Source of the DNA: an uncultured Bacilli bacterium
GTDB taxonomy: Bacteria; Bacillota_I; Bacilli_A; RF39; UBA660
NCBI GenBank assembly: GCA_934101575.1
Contig: CAKORJ010000001.1
Location: forward strand, 186,001 to 250,000
Direction of reading: 5' to 3'
DNA length: 64,000 nt
The notes beneath the pieces were generated by a model. The model was given only the letters and a program-made list of their open reading frames with translations. It did no database searches and was not told the DNA's origin. This document shows, in pieces, positions 7,427-15,084 of the stretch (positions within the stretch are counted from its first letter, which is position 1; each line of letters opens with the position of its first letter). A program made the translations under genes and the position numbers.

Positions 7427-7466
7427 TCAATGGTGGAGGAGGCTATTTTTAGTCACCTCTTTTTTG
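7427..7466 (+). promoter_or_regulatory. Putative attenuator ahead of the HAD gene
   Basis: AGGAGGCT (about 7437-7444) can pair with AGTCACCT (7451-7458), with one mismatch and one G-U pair, and TTTTTT follows. A small open frame from ATG 7430 overlaps it. The layout (promoter, short frame, terminator-like hairpin, then gene) repeats that at 3742-3858, but the hairpin is weaker. Confidence 0.5.
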
Positions 7467-7481
7467 TTAGGAGATGGTAAA

Positions 7482-7973
7482 ATGTTTTTTATAAATGAGT
7501 TGCAAAAGATTAGAAACGATAATTCAGGAAAAATTGCTGTTTTTATTGATATGGATGGAGTAGTAGCAGATTATAGATTTGGTGAAGGAAAAAATATTGA
7601 AAATAATGTTCCCGGTACATATTTGAATAAAAGACCTATTTCAACAGCAATTAATATTTTAAAAGAAGTTAATAATGCTTTTGATTTTGATATGTATATT
7701 TTGAGTTCATGTAGACATGATGAACAAGCTATTGAAAAAAGTAAGTGGCTTGAAAAAAATATGCCATTTATAGATAAGAAACATCAATTGTTTGTAGTTT
7801 CGAATACATTTGAAGATAGAAAAATGTTAAAAATTAATAAAATTAAAGAAATTATGGAAAATAAATATGATAAGGTTATAATGATAGATGATACACATGA
7901 TATATTATTTTTGGCAATAAAAGAATTAGTTGATAAAGTAATTCCGTATCATGTGATTACATTATTTGATTAG
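7482..7973 (+). CDS. HAD-family 5'(3')-deoxyribonucleotidase-like phosphatase
   Basis: A 163-residue HAD hydrolase. FIDMDGVVADY is the DxDG nucleophile motif, YILSSCRHDEQA supplies the Ser of motif II, and VIMIDDTHDI gives the acidic motif IV. This short form with a small cap matches NT5C-type 5' nucleotidases, which dephosphorylate (deoxy)nucleoside monophosphates. ATG 7482 was chosen because TTAGGAGATGG precedes it; the longer frame from 7419 covers the leader hairpin. It is first in a tight operon with a radical SAM gene 11 bases downstream. In the cluster it could feed nucleosides to, or reverse, the kinases further on. Confidence 0.8.
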   Translation: MFFINELQKIRNDNSGKIAVFIDMDGVVADYRFGEGKNIENNVPGTYLNKRPISTAINILKEVNNAFDFDMYILSSCRHDEQAIEKSKWLEKNMPFIDKKHQLFVVSNTFEDRKMLKINKIKEIMENKYDKVIMIDDTHDILFLAIKELVDKVIPYHVITLFD

Positions 7974-7984
7974 GAGGGGTAATT

Positions 7985-9484
7985 ATGAAATATGATGTTA
8001 TAGTAGATTGTTATACTGATGAACCATCTGGGTTGGGAGTGCCTCCATTTTTAAGTGTCCATTCAAGATATATTGCGGGTGCATTAGAAGAACAAAAAAG
8101 AAAATATTATTACTTAACTATAGATGACTTGAGATATAGTAATGGAGAAAAACACAATAATGATTCATATAATAAGAGAATCATTAATACAACCAAAAAT
8201 AAAGATAATGTTTTTGATATTTTAAATAATGCTAGCAATATTTATGTTGTGATGGGCTGTTTTGTTAAATATGAATATGTGTCAGCAGAACCTCCATCAT
8301 TCTTAGAAGTTGAAAATTTATTAAGAAAATATAGTGCTAATAAATTATTATTTTATTCTTTAGGTGGAAATGAATTGACGAGAGAAAATGTTAGAAAAAC
8401 TGTTCCACAAGGTTTGTTCGATGAAATAATATTTGGAAATACATATAATTATTTTATTGGTGAAACAAGTAATAAATTTAATCCTAATTATGATAGATTA
8501 AAAAATATTGCTATATCTTCTGCAACAGTACTTAATCAATTAGAAAGACCTTTAGTAATAGAGATAGAAACAGCAACGGGTTGTAATAGAAAACCAGGCT
8601 GTACATTTTGTATTGAAGGTATGAGAGGTTTACCATTACAATTTAGAGAATTAGAAGATATTGTTTCTGAAATTAAAAGCTTATATGATAATGGTGCTTT
8701 ATATTTTAGATTAGGAAGACAACCTAACTTTTATGCTTATAAAGATTGTAATCCTTCTGAAATTGAAAAGTTACTTAAAAGAATATGGGAAGAATGTCCA
8801 AATATTAAGACACTTCATATTGATAATGTTAGTCCTCACAATGTTAATACACCTGAAGGAATAAAAATAACTGAAATAGTTGCAAAATATACTACTGCTG
8901 GAAATATTACACCATTTGGGATAGAGTCTTTTGATCCGAGAATCAGAAAATTATGTAACCTTAATGGTAGTTTAAATGATATTCACGAATCAATAAATAT
9001 AATTAATAGATTTGGTAAAGAACGTGGTGATAATGGATTACCCAAATTATTGCCGGGTATAAATATTATTTACGATTTAGATGGACAATCTGAAAAAACT
9101 TTAGATTATAATTTAAATAATTTTAAAAGAATATTAGATTCAGGTAATTGGGTTAGAAGAGTTTTTGTTAGAAAATTAACATCTCCCTATGGTGAGCAAT
9201 TTGATATATATACGAAAGATAAACTTAATGAATTTAAAAATTGGAGTTCTACAATTGAAAATGATTTTACTATTCCGATGTTAAAGCAAGTATTTCCAGT
9301 TGGTTTAATAATTAAAGATTTAAGAATGGAAATGTATAAAGATGGTGATTCTATTTTAAGGCAAATGGCAACTTGCCCCGTTAGAGTTGTTGTAAAAAAC
9401 AAAGAATTAAAACTAGATCAATTTTATACTGTTAAAATTATTGGATATGTAGGAAATAGAACTCTTTTAGGAGAAGTTATATGA
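7985..9484 (+). CDS. Radical SAM enzyme with C-terminal TRAM-like domain
   Basis: A 499-residue protein. The N-terminal 170 residues (GVPPFLSVHSRYIAGAL) form a Rossmann-like domain of the type placed before radical SAM cores in MiaB-like and archaeal families. The core has CNRKPGCTFCIEG (Cx5CxxC), which binds the 4Fe-4S/SAM cluster, and later ITPFGIESFDPRI, typical of the barrel. The end (LKLDQFYTVKIIGYVGNRTL) resembles a TRAM/OB strand set that binds RNA in methylthiotransferases. No second Cys triad for an auxiliary cluster is clear. Substrate unknown; within the cluster a nucleoside or tRNA modification is likely. It overlaps the next gene by 4 bases (ATGA). Confidence 0.8.
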   Translation: MKYDVIVDCYTDEPSGLGVPPFLSVHSRYIAGALEEQKRKYYYLTIDDLRYSNGEKHNNDSYNKRIINTTKNKDNVFDILNNASNIYVVMGCFVKYEYVSAEPPSFLEVENLLRKYSANKLLFYSLGGNELTRENVRKTVPQGLFDEIIFGNTYNYFIGETSNKFNPNYDRLKNIAISSATVLNQLERPLVIEIETATGCNRKPGCTFCIEGMRGLPLQFRELEDIVSEIKSLYDNGALYFRLGRQPNFYAYKDCNPSEIEKLLKRIWEECPNIKTLHIDNVSPHNVNTPEGIKITEIVAKYTTAGNITPFGIESFDPRIRKLCNLNGSLNDIHESINIINRFGKERGDNGLPKLLPGINIIYDLDGQSEKTLDYNLNNFKRILDSGNWVRRVFVRKLTSPYGEQFDIYTKDKLNEFKNWSSTIENDFTIPMLKQVFPVGLIIKDLRMEMYKDGDSILRQMATCPVRVVVKNKELKLDQFYTVKIIGYVGNRTLLGEVI

Positions 9485-10128
9485 AAAAAGTTGGATTACT
9501 TGTTCCAAAAACAAATTTAACTGTTGAATATGAAATACAATATTTATATAATAATCACTTTTTTAATATCGAAGATATAGCGTTTTATATTTCAAAATTA
9601 GACTATAAAACAAGCTATAAAGAAGATAAAGCAAAATTTTTAAATGATCTTGCAAATGATAGCAATAAGAAAATTAATGATTTAGAATATATTGGGGTTG
9701 ATTACATTACTTTTTTCTGTACATCATCATCTGTACTAAATTCTGAAATCACTATTAATAATAATCCTTTAACTGCACTGCTAGAAGAGGTCATAGATAA
9801 AAATATAAAAAAGTGTTTATTGATTACTCCGTATGATGATGTTGTTGGAACAAATATTAAAGTTGAATTAGAAAAAAATGGAGTTTTCGTTTGTAAAAAC
9901 ATTAATTTAAATTTATTAAATACAGCAGATTATTTTGATTTTGGTATTAATAAGCTTAAACAATTTATTATTGATAATTATAAAGAAGAATATGAAAATA
10001 TAATAATTTCTTGCACTAATCTTCCAACACTATCAATAATTAATGAATTGGAATCTTTATTTAATAATAATGTTATATCAAGTAATTCATGTTTATTTAA
10101 TAAAATAAAAAAAGAAGTGGTAGGTTGA
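9481..10128 (+). CDS. Asp/Glu racemase superfamily protein, maleate isomerase-like
   Basis: A 215-residue protein. VGLLVPKTNLTVEYE matches the start of maleate isomerases and arylmalonate decarboxylases, and the two catalytic cysteines sit in FFCTSSSVL (about residue 78) and ISCTNLPTL (about residue 180). This pseudo-symmetric two-Cys enzyme family interconverts or decarboxylates dicarboxylic acids. The start overlaps the radical SAM stop (ATGA), so the two are probably translated together and may act in sequence on one intermediate. A link between this fold and nucleoside chemistry is unusual and is one of the odd points of the cluster. Confidence 0.75.
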   Translation: MKKVGLLVPKTNLTVEYEIQYLYNNHFFNIEDIAFYISKLDYKTSYKEDKAKFLNDLANDSNKKINDLEYIGVDYITFFCTSSSVLNSEITINNNPLTALLEEVIDKNIKKCLLITPYDDVVGTNIKVELEKNGVFVCKNINLNLLNTADYFDFGINKLKQFIIDNYKEEYENIIISCTNLPTLSIINELESLFNNNVISSNSCLFNKIKKEVVG

Positions 10129-10129
10129 T

Positions 10130-10894
10130 ATGATGACAAAAGAAGAATTTAAGAATATAATCGATATTTGTGCAAGTATGCCAGATGTAAAAGAAGATGT
10201 TTTTAAAAATCATGACAATAATATGTGGTGGCCTTTAGAAATTGAAGATTATAAAAAGAGATTACTTATTGCAGGATTGTCTACAAGAATTTCTTATAAT
10301 ATGATTAATAGTTATAGGAAAGTTATAAATAAATTGAATGAATATAGTTATGAACAAATAAAAAGTATGACAAAAGAAGAAATTATTGAAATAATTAAAG
10401 GTTTAGGACTTTCTAACACTCGTTATTCATATCTATCATCAATGATTGATTTTATTGAAAAATATAATGATACAATATTAGAAAAAGATAATGATGAATT
10501 GATTGAGTTAATTGCTAATAACGTTAGTGGTGCTTCGTACAAAGTTGCTCAATGTTGTGTACTATATATGCTTGGATATTATTGTGGAATTATGCCAGTT
10601 GATAGTGGTATGAAGGATGTTGAATTACCATGTATTGGTTTTGAAAAATATGGAAATGCAATTGGGCATGACATACTTAGAAAACAATTACAAGAATTAG
10701 TTAAAGACAATAACATGGAAGATATTATTGTTAAATATGGATATGATAAATTAAACATACCAAATTATGATAATGCAACTTGGTGGGCTCATTTAGTATT
10801 GATTTATTTTAAAAGACATTATTGCAATAAACACAAACCTGATGAATGTCCATTAGCAAATAAAGTATGTGTTAGTTCTAAATGTAAAAAATAA
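10130..10894 (+). CDS. HhH-GPD (endonuclease III-like) protein with Cys cluster
   Basis: A 254-residue helical protein. The central region NNVSGASYKVAQCCVLYMLG followed by IMPVDSGMKDVELPCIG corresponds to the helix-hairpin-helix and catalytic Asp region of endonuclease III/MutY glycosylases (VDTHV in the family). The C-terminal cysteines in CNKHKPDECPLANKVCVSSKC resemble the 4Fe-4S loop, but spacing (Cx7Cx6Cx4C) differs from the classic Cx6CxxCx5C. It may be a base-excision enzyme acting on a modified base or a relative acting on free nucleosides. The start could be ATG 10130 or 10133. Confidence 0.7.
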   Translation: MMTKEEFKNIIDICASMPDVKEDVFKNHDNNMWWPLEIEDYKKRLLIAGLSTRISYNMINSYRKVINKLNEYSYEQIKSMTKEEIIEIIKGLGLSNTRYSYLSSMIDFIEKYNDTILEKDNDELIELIANNVSGASYKVAQCCVLYMLGYYCGIMPVDSGMKDVELPCIGFEKYGNAIGHDILRKQLQELVKDNNMEDIIVKYGYDKLNIPNYDNATWWAHLVLIYFKRHYCNKHKPDECPLANKVCVSSKCKK

Positions 10895-10915
10895 CAAATT
10901 TAAGGGGGATTTGAG

Positions 10916-11413
10916 ATGATAATAATTGAGGGATTAGATGGTGTTGGTAAAACAACTTTAGTTGATTATTTTGTGAATATGGGAATGAAAAAATATCATT
11001 TTGATTATGATGCTCAAAATATGAATTTGTTTACAAAATATATGCGAGTATTAGATGAAAAAACTGATATTTTAGTTTTAGATAGATCTTTTATAAGTGA
11101 AATGGTATATGGTCATGTATTGCGTAATAATTGTAAATTAGCAATTGAACAATATACTGAATTATTAAAATTATATAGAGAAAAAGGAGCCACAATAATT
11201 TATTTAACAGCCCCAAAAGAAGTTTTATTAGAAAGAAGAGCTAATGATTTAAAGGATTATGAAATGATCGATAAATATTATGAAACTCTAAATGCTAGAT
11301 ATGATGAAATTATGGATTATAGTTGTAATTACATAAATGTTTTACAATATGATAGTTTTGCTATGAATAAAGAAGAAATTCAAAATAATACTAAGAGGTT
11401 GATTGTTAAATGA
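10916..11413 (+). CDS. Thymidylate kinase-like (deoxy)nucleotide kinase
   Basis: A 165-residue P-loop kinase: EGLDGVGKTTL is the Walker A of dTMP kinases, VLDRSFISEMVYG matches the DRS/DRY motif that contacts the nucleotide, and YLTAPKEVLLERRA leads into a short lid. It is shorter than cellular Tmk (about 210) and resembles phage-type dNMP kinases. GGGGGATTTGAG precedes ATG 10916. It overlaps the next gene, also a kinase, by 4 bases. Together they could take a nucleoside through mono- to diphosphate. The acceptor base cannot be read from sequence. Confidence 0.8.
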   Translation: MIIIEGLDGVGKTTLVDYFVNMGMKKYHFDYDAQNMNLFTKYMRVLDEKTDILVLDRSFISEMVYGHVLRNNCKLAIEQYTELLKLYREKGATIIYLTAPKEVLLERRANDLKDYEMIDKYYETLNARYDEIMDYSCNYINVLQYDSFAMNKEEIQNNTKRLIVK

Positions 11414-13002
11414 TAGATTTATGTTTTGTTGGAAATAGTTCAATAGATTTAATTAAAAATGAAAACGGGAATGAGAAAACATTTGGTGGGAGTGCTATAT
11501 ATAGTTCACTATCATGTCGAAGTATTTCTGATAAAAGTATAGGAATAATAAGTAATGTTGATAATAATTTAAAAAAAATACTAGATTCAAAACAGATATA
11601 TTTATTTGGTAAGGTTGTGGATGAGATAAATACGTTTGAGATAGATGAATCTTTAGAAACTTGTAATTTTATAAAACAAAGTAATAATGATATTTTAATT
11701 GATGAAGATATTGAAGTGAATTATTTACATGTTTCATTTAGAAAAGGTGTAAATATAGATAATGTTTTAAACAATCCAAAAATAAGATATAATCATTTAT
11801 CTATAGATGTTATGATACATAGTATAGATAGTTTTATGGAAATGATAGAAAAATATATTGATAAAATTGATATAATTTTTTGTAATAATGAAGAGTATCA
11901 AGTGTTAAAAAAACATTTTAATAATTTGCCACTTACAATTATTACAAATCAAGAGAAACCAGTTATAGCTGTAAATAAGGAAGAAAATATATATTTTAAT
12001 GTTCCACAAAATATTTCTACAGTATCTTCAACAGGAGCAGGAGATTCCTTTATAGGAGGCTTCTTAGCAGAGTATTCAAAAAATCAAAATCTTAATAGTG
12101 CAATAAACACAGCTATTGCTAATGCAAGTCATTCTGTAACTAAATTTGGTCCTATTGATATTTCATATAGAAATAATGATATATTTAAAAATGGTATTTT
12201 ACCTAAAAATATAATAGTTGTAGGTAATTCGTGTGCAGGCAAAACAACTTTTATTGATTTTTTTAAATCATTTTATAATATATATACAGATATTGATGAT
12301 TTGGCTCCATTGTTAGAAATGTTTATGATAGATGACGTTTCTAATGGCAAAAAACTTGATGATTTTATTAATCTTAAAAATAAGTTAGTATTCATGAAAG
12401 ATATTTATAATCATTATCTAAATAATTTTTCTAATATAGAGCACTATTCTGTCATTGCAAAAAATGGGGAAGGACATGATATTATAAATCCTGATCTTTG
12501 GGATATAATTTTAAAAAGATCAGTAGGAGTATTAAAAAATGAAAATAACATAATTCAATTTTCTCGAGGACGAGATGAAGAATATGAAAAAAAATATGGA
12601 AATGACGTTTATAAAAGAAGTCTAGAAATTGTTCTTCAAGAACTAGATAATAAAACAAGTACTATTATAATAAATTTGGTTTCAGATTTAAAAATGCGAA
12701 AAAAAAGAAATAAAATTAGATTTGAACAAGGTGGTCATTTCGTTTCTGAAGATACTATGGATAATGTCTATAAGGATGATATTTTCCAATATGAGCATAT
12801 TGGAGATAGTAAAGGTGTTATAAATTTGTCAGGAGTAAATTATCCTGTATATACGATTAATAATAATAAAATGTTATCATCAATTGAACTGTCTGAATTT
12901 TTAATGTATAATGTTAGTGAAATATTAAAATATTATAAAGAATTCAAGGAGGAAAAAAATAATGAATATGAAAGAAATTCAAAAGGAAATATGGCAAAAT
13001 AA
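11410..13002 (+). CDS. PfkB-type nucleoside/sugar kinase fused to a P-loop nucleotide kinase
   Basis: A 530-residue fusion. Residues 1-260 are a ribokinase/PfkB kinase with the GNSSIDLI start, FGGSAIYSS and the catalytic signature SSTGAGDSFIGGF (Asp base in GAGD). The family includes adenosine kinase and pseudouridine kinase. Residues 267-525 begin with a new Walker A, VVGNSCAGKTTFIDFF, followed by an Asp-rich region (YTDIDDLAPLLE) and a basic stretch (KMRKKRNKIRFEQGG) that may be a lid. Fusion of a nucleoside kinase with a P-loop kinase suggests two sequential phosphorylations on one protein. It follows the dTMP-kinase-like gene with overlap and itself overlaps the MazG gene by 41 bases. Confidence 0.8.
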   Translation: MIDLCFVGNSSIDLIKNENGNEKTFGGSAIYSSLSCRSISDKSIGIISNVDNNLKKILDSKQIYLFGKVVDEINTFEIDESLETCNFIKQSNNDILIDEDIEVNYLHVSFRKGVNIDNVLNNPKIRYNHLSIDVMIHSIDSFMEMIEKYIDKIDIIFCNNEEYQVLKKHFNNLPLTIITNQEKPVIAVNKEENIYFNVPQNISTVSSTGAGDSFIGGFLAEYSKNQNLNSAINTAIANASHSVTKFGPIDISYRNNDIFKNGILPKNIIVVGNSCAGKTTFIDFFKSFYNIYTDIDDLAPLLEMFMIDDVSNGKKLDDFINLKNKLVFMKDIYNHYLNNFSNIEHYSVIAKNGEGHDIINPDLWDIILKRSVGVLKNENNIIQFSRGRDEEYEKKYGNDVYKRSLEIVLQELDNKTSTIIINLVSDLKMRKKRNKIRFEQGGHFVSEDTMDNVYKDDIFQYEHIGDSKGVINLSGVNYPVYTINNNKMLSSIELSEFLMYNVSEILKYYKEFKEEKNNEYERNSKGNMAK

Positions 13003-13261
13003 ACTTAATAAAGGATTCAATATCACAGATGTTAATAAAGAATTTTGCTTATTATATGGGGAAGTTGCTGAAGCATATGATGCATATAGAAAAAAGAAAG
13101 ATGATTTAAACGAAGAACTTGCCGATATAGCAATATACCTAATGGGGTTATCTGAAATGCTTGGTTTTGATTTAGAAACTGAAATTCTGAAAAAAGTAGA
13201 TAAAAATGGTAAAAGAGTATATAAAAATATAGATGGCGTTAATGTCAGAGTTAGTGATTAA
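12962..13261 (+). CDS. MazG-like NTP pyrophosphohydrolase
   Basis: A 99-residue all-helical protein with the EExxE-ExxD metal site: GEVAEAYDAY and EELADIAIYLMG. Members hydrolyse (d)NTPs to monophosphates and pyrophosphate, often removing non-canonical nucleotides. AAGGAGG lies 9 bases before ATG 12962, inside the 3' end of the kinase fusion. It closes the second cargo operon. Combined with kinases and a 5'-nucleotidase in the same operon, it could remove a modified or toxic triphosphate. Confidence 0.8.
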   Translation: MNMKEIQKEIWQNKLNKGFNITDVNKEFCLLYGEVAEAYDAYRKKKDDLNEELADIAIYLMGLSEMLGFDLETEILKKVDKNGKRVYKNIDGVNVRVSD

Positions 13262-13317
13262 TTTTCAAAACGTATCAAAAAAGTCCAAATTCATACCAAA
13301 AACGGACTAAAAATGAC

Positions 13318-13391
13318 TTGACTCTATCTTGTCAAGTAGTATAATATAGTAAAATATGCAAGAACTGTGAAGAAAACTTGCATATTTTTTT
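13318..13391 (+). ncRNA. Promoter followed at once by a terminator: short RNA or attenuated leader
   Basis: TTGACT (13318-13323) and TATAAT (13340-13345) are 16 bases apart. The transcript would begin near 13352 and run straight into ATATGCAAG (13354-13362) pairing with CTTGCATAT (13377-13385), then TTTTTT. The predicted product is an RNA of about 40 bases, or a leader that is terminated unless something intervenes. Confidence 0.55.
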
Positions 13392-13393
13392 GT

Positions 13394-13436
13394 GACATAA
13401 ATTGTACATAGTATGACATGAATTGGACATGAAATG
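13394..13436 (+). repeat. Four iteron-like direct repeats of about 11 bp
   Basis: Successive units are GACATAAATTG (13394-13404), TACATAGTAT (13405-13414), GACATGAATTG (13415-13425) and GACATGAAATG (13426-13436). They abut the -35 box at 13440 of the promoter for the ribbon-helix-helix gene. CopG and omega-type repressors bind such repeats, and plasmid initiators use iterons; either role fits the two genes that follow. Confidence 0.65.
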
Positions 13437-13439
13437 AGC

Positions 13440-13467
13440 TTGACTTGTGTTTTTCAATAGTTATAAT
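13440..13467 (+). promoter_or_regulatory. Promoter of the RHH / replication-protein genes
   Basis: TTGACT (13440-13445) and TATAAT (13462-13467), 16 bases apart, lie directly after the four direct repeats. A second TATAAT-like box lies a few bases downstream. Confidence 0.7.
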
Positions 13468-13490
13468 AGTGTATAATATGAAAAAATTAT

Positions 13491-13523
13491 GTAGAGAGGA
13501 ACTATATGTTCGTCTCTTTTTAT
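13491..13523 (+). terminator. Putative attenuator hairpin in the RHH leader
   Basis: AGAGAGGAAC pairs with GTTCGTCTCT with one mismatch around a TATAT loop, followed by TTTTTATTTT. It comes soon after the promoter at 13440-13467. Confidence 0.55.
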
Positions 13524-13867
13524 TTTAAAGGAGGTGGTATAAAAATTAAAAACTAGAGGAAGCACATATTTTTAATGAAATGGTTTAGAGTGGTCACTTT
13601 TAATAGAAAGAGTAGCCACTTTTTTTGTTGGTATTAAAAGAATATTTATATATGAGTAGCCACTTACTACTTAAAAAGTAGTCATTTTTGTAAGTGCAAA
13701 AATAGTAGTGACATCATTATATTTACTTTATTTTATAAGGTAAATATAAGATTATGGTGGCATTCTCCTTATGCCCATTAAAAATATGCAGTATTTTTTA
13801 CCTGAAAAATGGCTTAAAAATAATAAAAGTGGCTACTCATAATTTTAAAGAATGGAGGAAAGTTTTT
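13524..13867 (+). promoter_or_regulatory. Long structured 5' leader of the RHH gene
   Basis: No credible gene lies here, but the RNA could fold extensively. AGTGGTCACT (about 13589-13598) pairs with AGTAGCCACT (about 13611-13620), followed by T7 as a terminator. ATGAGTAGCCACTT (13652-13665) is a perfect 14-base match to AAGTGGCTACTCAT (13827-13840), and also partly to the terminator arm. ACTACTT/AAGTAGT near 13667-13682 forms another hairpin. The shared AGTAGCCACT word means the arms can exchange partners. A strong AAAGGAGGTGG at about 13529 has no clear frame after it. A small in-frame extension from ATG 13754 could be a leader peptide. Confidence 0.5.
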
Positions 13868-14062
13868 ATGAGGTGTATTGAACGAACAACCCTAAGAATA
13901 GATGATAATTTAAAAACTAGAATACAACTTTTAGCAATTAAAAATAATTTTAGTATGAATAAAATGTTTATCTATTTATTAGAACTCGGATATAGATCTT
14001 ATGTAGATAGATATGAAAAAGATTATGAATTTAAAATGGAAGGAGGAAAAATATTATGGTAA
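13868..14062 (+). CDS. Ribbon-helix-helix DNA-binding protein
   Basis: A 64-residue Arc/CopG-like protein. CIERTTLRIDDNLKTRIQLL is the beta strand plus helix A and NNFSMNKMFIYLLELGYRS is helix B. ATG 13868 was chosen because GGAGGAAAG precedes it. The frame is open upstream to 13754 but that part lacks the fold. It probably represses its own promoter through the four direct repeats at 13394-13436 and could control replication or excision of the element. It overlaps the next gene by 7 bases. Confidence 0.75.
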   Translation: MRCIERTTLRIDDNLKTRIQLLAIKNNFSMNKMFIYLLELGYRSYVDRYEKDYEFKMEGGKILW

Positions 14063-14385
14063 TAAGAATAGAAAAACTTACTAATTATACAAAGATTGAT
14101 AACACTTATTTAGAAGATAAAAATATATCTTTAAAGGCTAAAGGATTATTAACTTTAATGTTATCTTTACCTGATGCATGGAATTTTAATATTAATGGTT
14201 TAAGACTTTTATGTAAAGAAAGTAAGTTAGCAGTTACTAATGCTTTAAAAGAATTGAAAGAAAATAACTATCTTGAAATTGAAAAAGGTCATTCTAAAGA
14301 TGGTAAGTTTTTATATAACTATATTGTTTATGAAAAACAATATACCCGAAAAGTACAAACTGAACAACCATATATGGATAATTAG
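14056..14385 (+). CDS. Winged-helix protein of the mobile-element replication/HTH type
   Basis: A 109-residue protein with an N-terminal winged helix: YLEDKNISLKAKGLLTLMLS, then FNINGLRLLCKESKLAVTNA and a wing ending KDGKFLYNYIVY. The family is common beside integrases in Bacillota elements and resembles the N-terminal domain of replication initiators (RepA/DnaD-type organisers). Here no larger C-terminal domain follows, so it may be a shortened initiator or a regulator. Its start lies inside the RHH gene, so the two are probably translated together. Confidence 0.65.
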   Translation: MVIRIEKLTNYTKIDNTYLEDKNISLKAKGLLTLMLSLPDAWNFNINGLRLLCKESKLAVTNALKELKENNYLEIEKGHSKDGKFLYNYIVYEKQYTRKVQTEQPYMDN

Positions 14386-14637
14386 ATAGTATTAATAACT
14401 TAAAGATTAATAAAGTAAAACAAAGATAAAATAGATAAACCCAAAAATTAAATTTTTTTATAAAAAACCTCTTGCAAAATTTATTTTTTTAAGTAATAAA
14501 TATTAAAACTAAATTTTAATTTATTGATGTTTAATATAAGAAATAAGAGACTTTAATATTAATCTTAATCAGTTATTAGTATAAAAAATAAAGTCTCTTA
14601 AAATGACTTAAATTGAAAATGAAAGAGTGTGTTTGAT
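14386..14637 (+). repeat. Gap with an inverted repeat
   Basis: No gene is visible. AAGAGACTTTA (14545-14555) is the exact reverse complement of TAAAGTCTCTT (14589-14599), with a 33-base loop. It could be a terminator-like or cruciform structure ahead of the gene at 14638. The rest is A/T-rich and unremarkable. Confidence 0.6.
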
Positions 14638-15063
14638 ATGTATTTAAAAAATACAAGTAATGAAGTAAAAGAATTAGTTATAAAAATAAATGAACTTGAT
14701 AGAGATGATAAACTAAAATTTATTAGCTATGTTTTTAACTTATGGGATATAGATCAAATTAATAGTTTAAGTGAGGTTAATCCTAGTTTACTTGGTGATA
14801 GTATTGATATTGAAATATTTAATCCAAGTAGTATTGATTATCGTTATTTATTAATTGAGATTAAAGAGTATTGGGATTATAAATATAGTCTTTATTGTCT
14901 TTATCCAAAAGAATATAAAAAGATGATACGAATATTTGAAAGATTATCATTTAAAAAAAATAAAGATGTACTTGCAGAATTATTCTTGATATTAGAACAT
15001 GATGAATTATTACCTGATAGTATTGATGGCTATGAAATAGCTAGAAAAATTATAAAATATTAA
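14638..15063 (+). CDS. Hypothetical protein, 141 residues
   Basis: Start ATG 14638 has GAAAGAG about 10 bases upstream; the earlier GTG at 14629 is too close to that site. The protein is helical and charged, with no signal peptide or membrane segment: YLKNTSNEVKELVIKINELD, then a central SSIDYRYLLIEIKEYWDYKY and a C-terminal helix. I do not recognise it. It sits between the replication-type gene and the recombinase, where such elements often carry excision or transfer helpers, but no motif proves this. Confidence 0.6.
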   Translation: MYLKNTSNEVKELVIKINELDRDDKLKFISYVFNLWDIDQINSLSEVNPSLLGDSIDIEIFNPSSIDYRYLLIEIKEYWDYKYSLYCLYPKEYKKMIRIFERLSFKKNKDVLAELFLILEHDELLPDSIDGYEIARKIIKY

Positions 15064-15084
15064 TAATAAAAAACTAAATTGTTA

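Noticed and set aside
13754..13867. N-terminal extension of the RHH protein from ATG 13754
   Set aside because: The RHH fold begins at 13868, which has its own GGAGG site; the extension lies in the structured leader and lacks a ribosome site. It could at most be a leader peptide.
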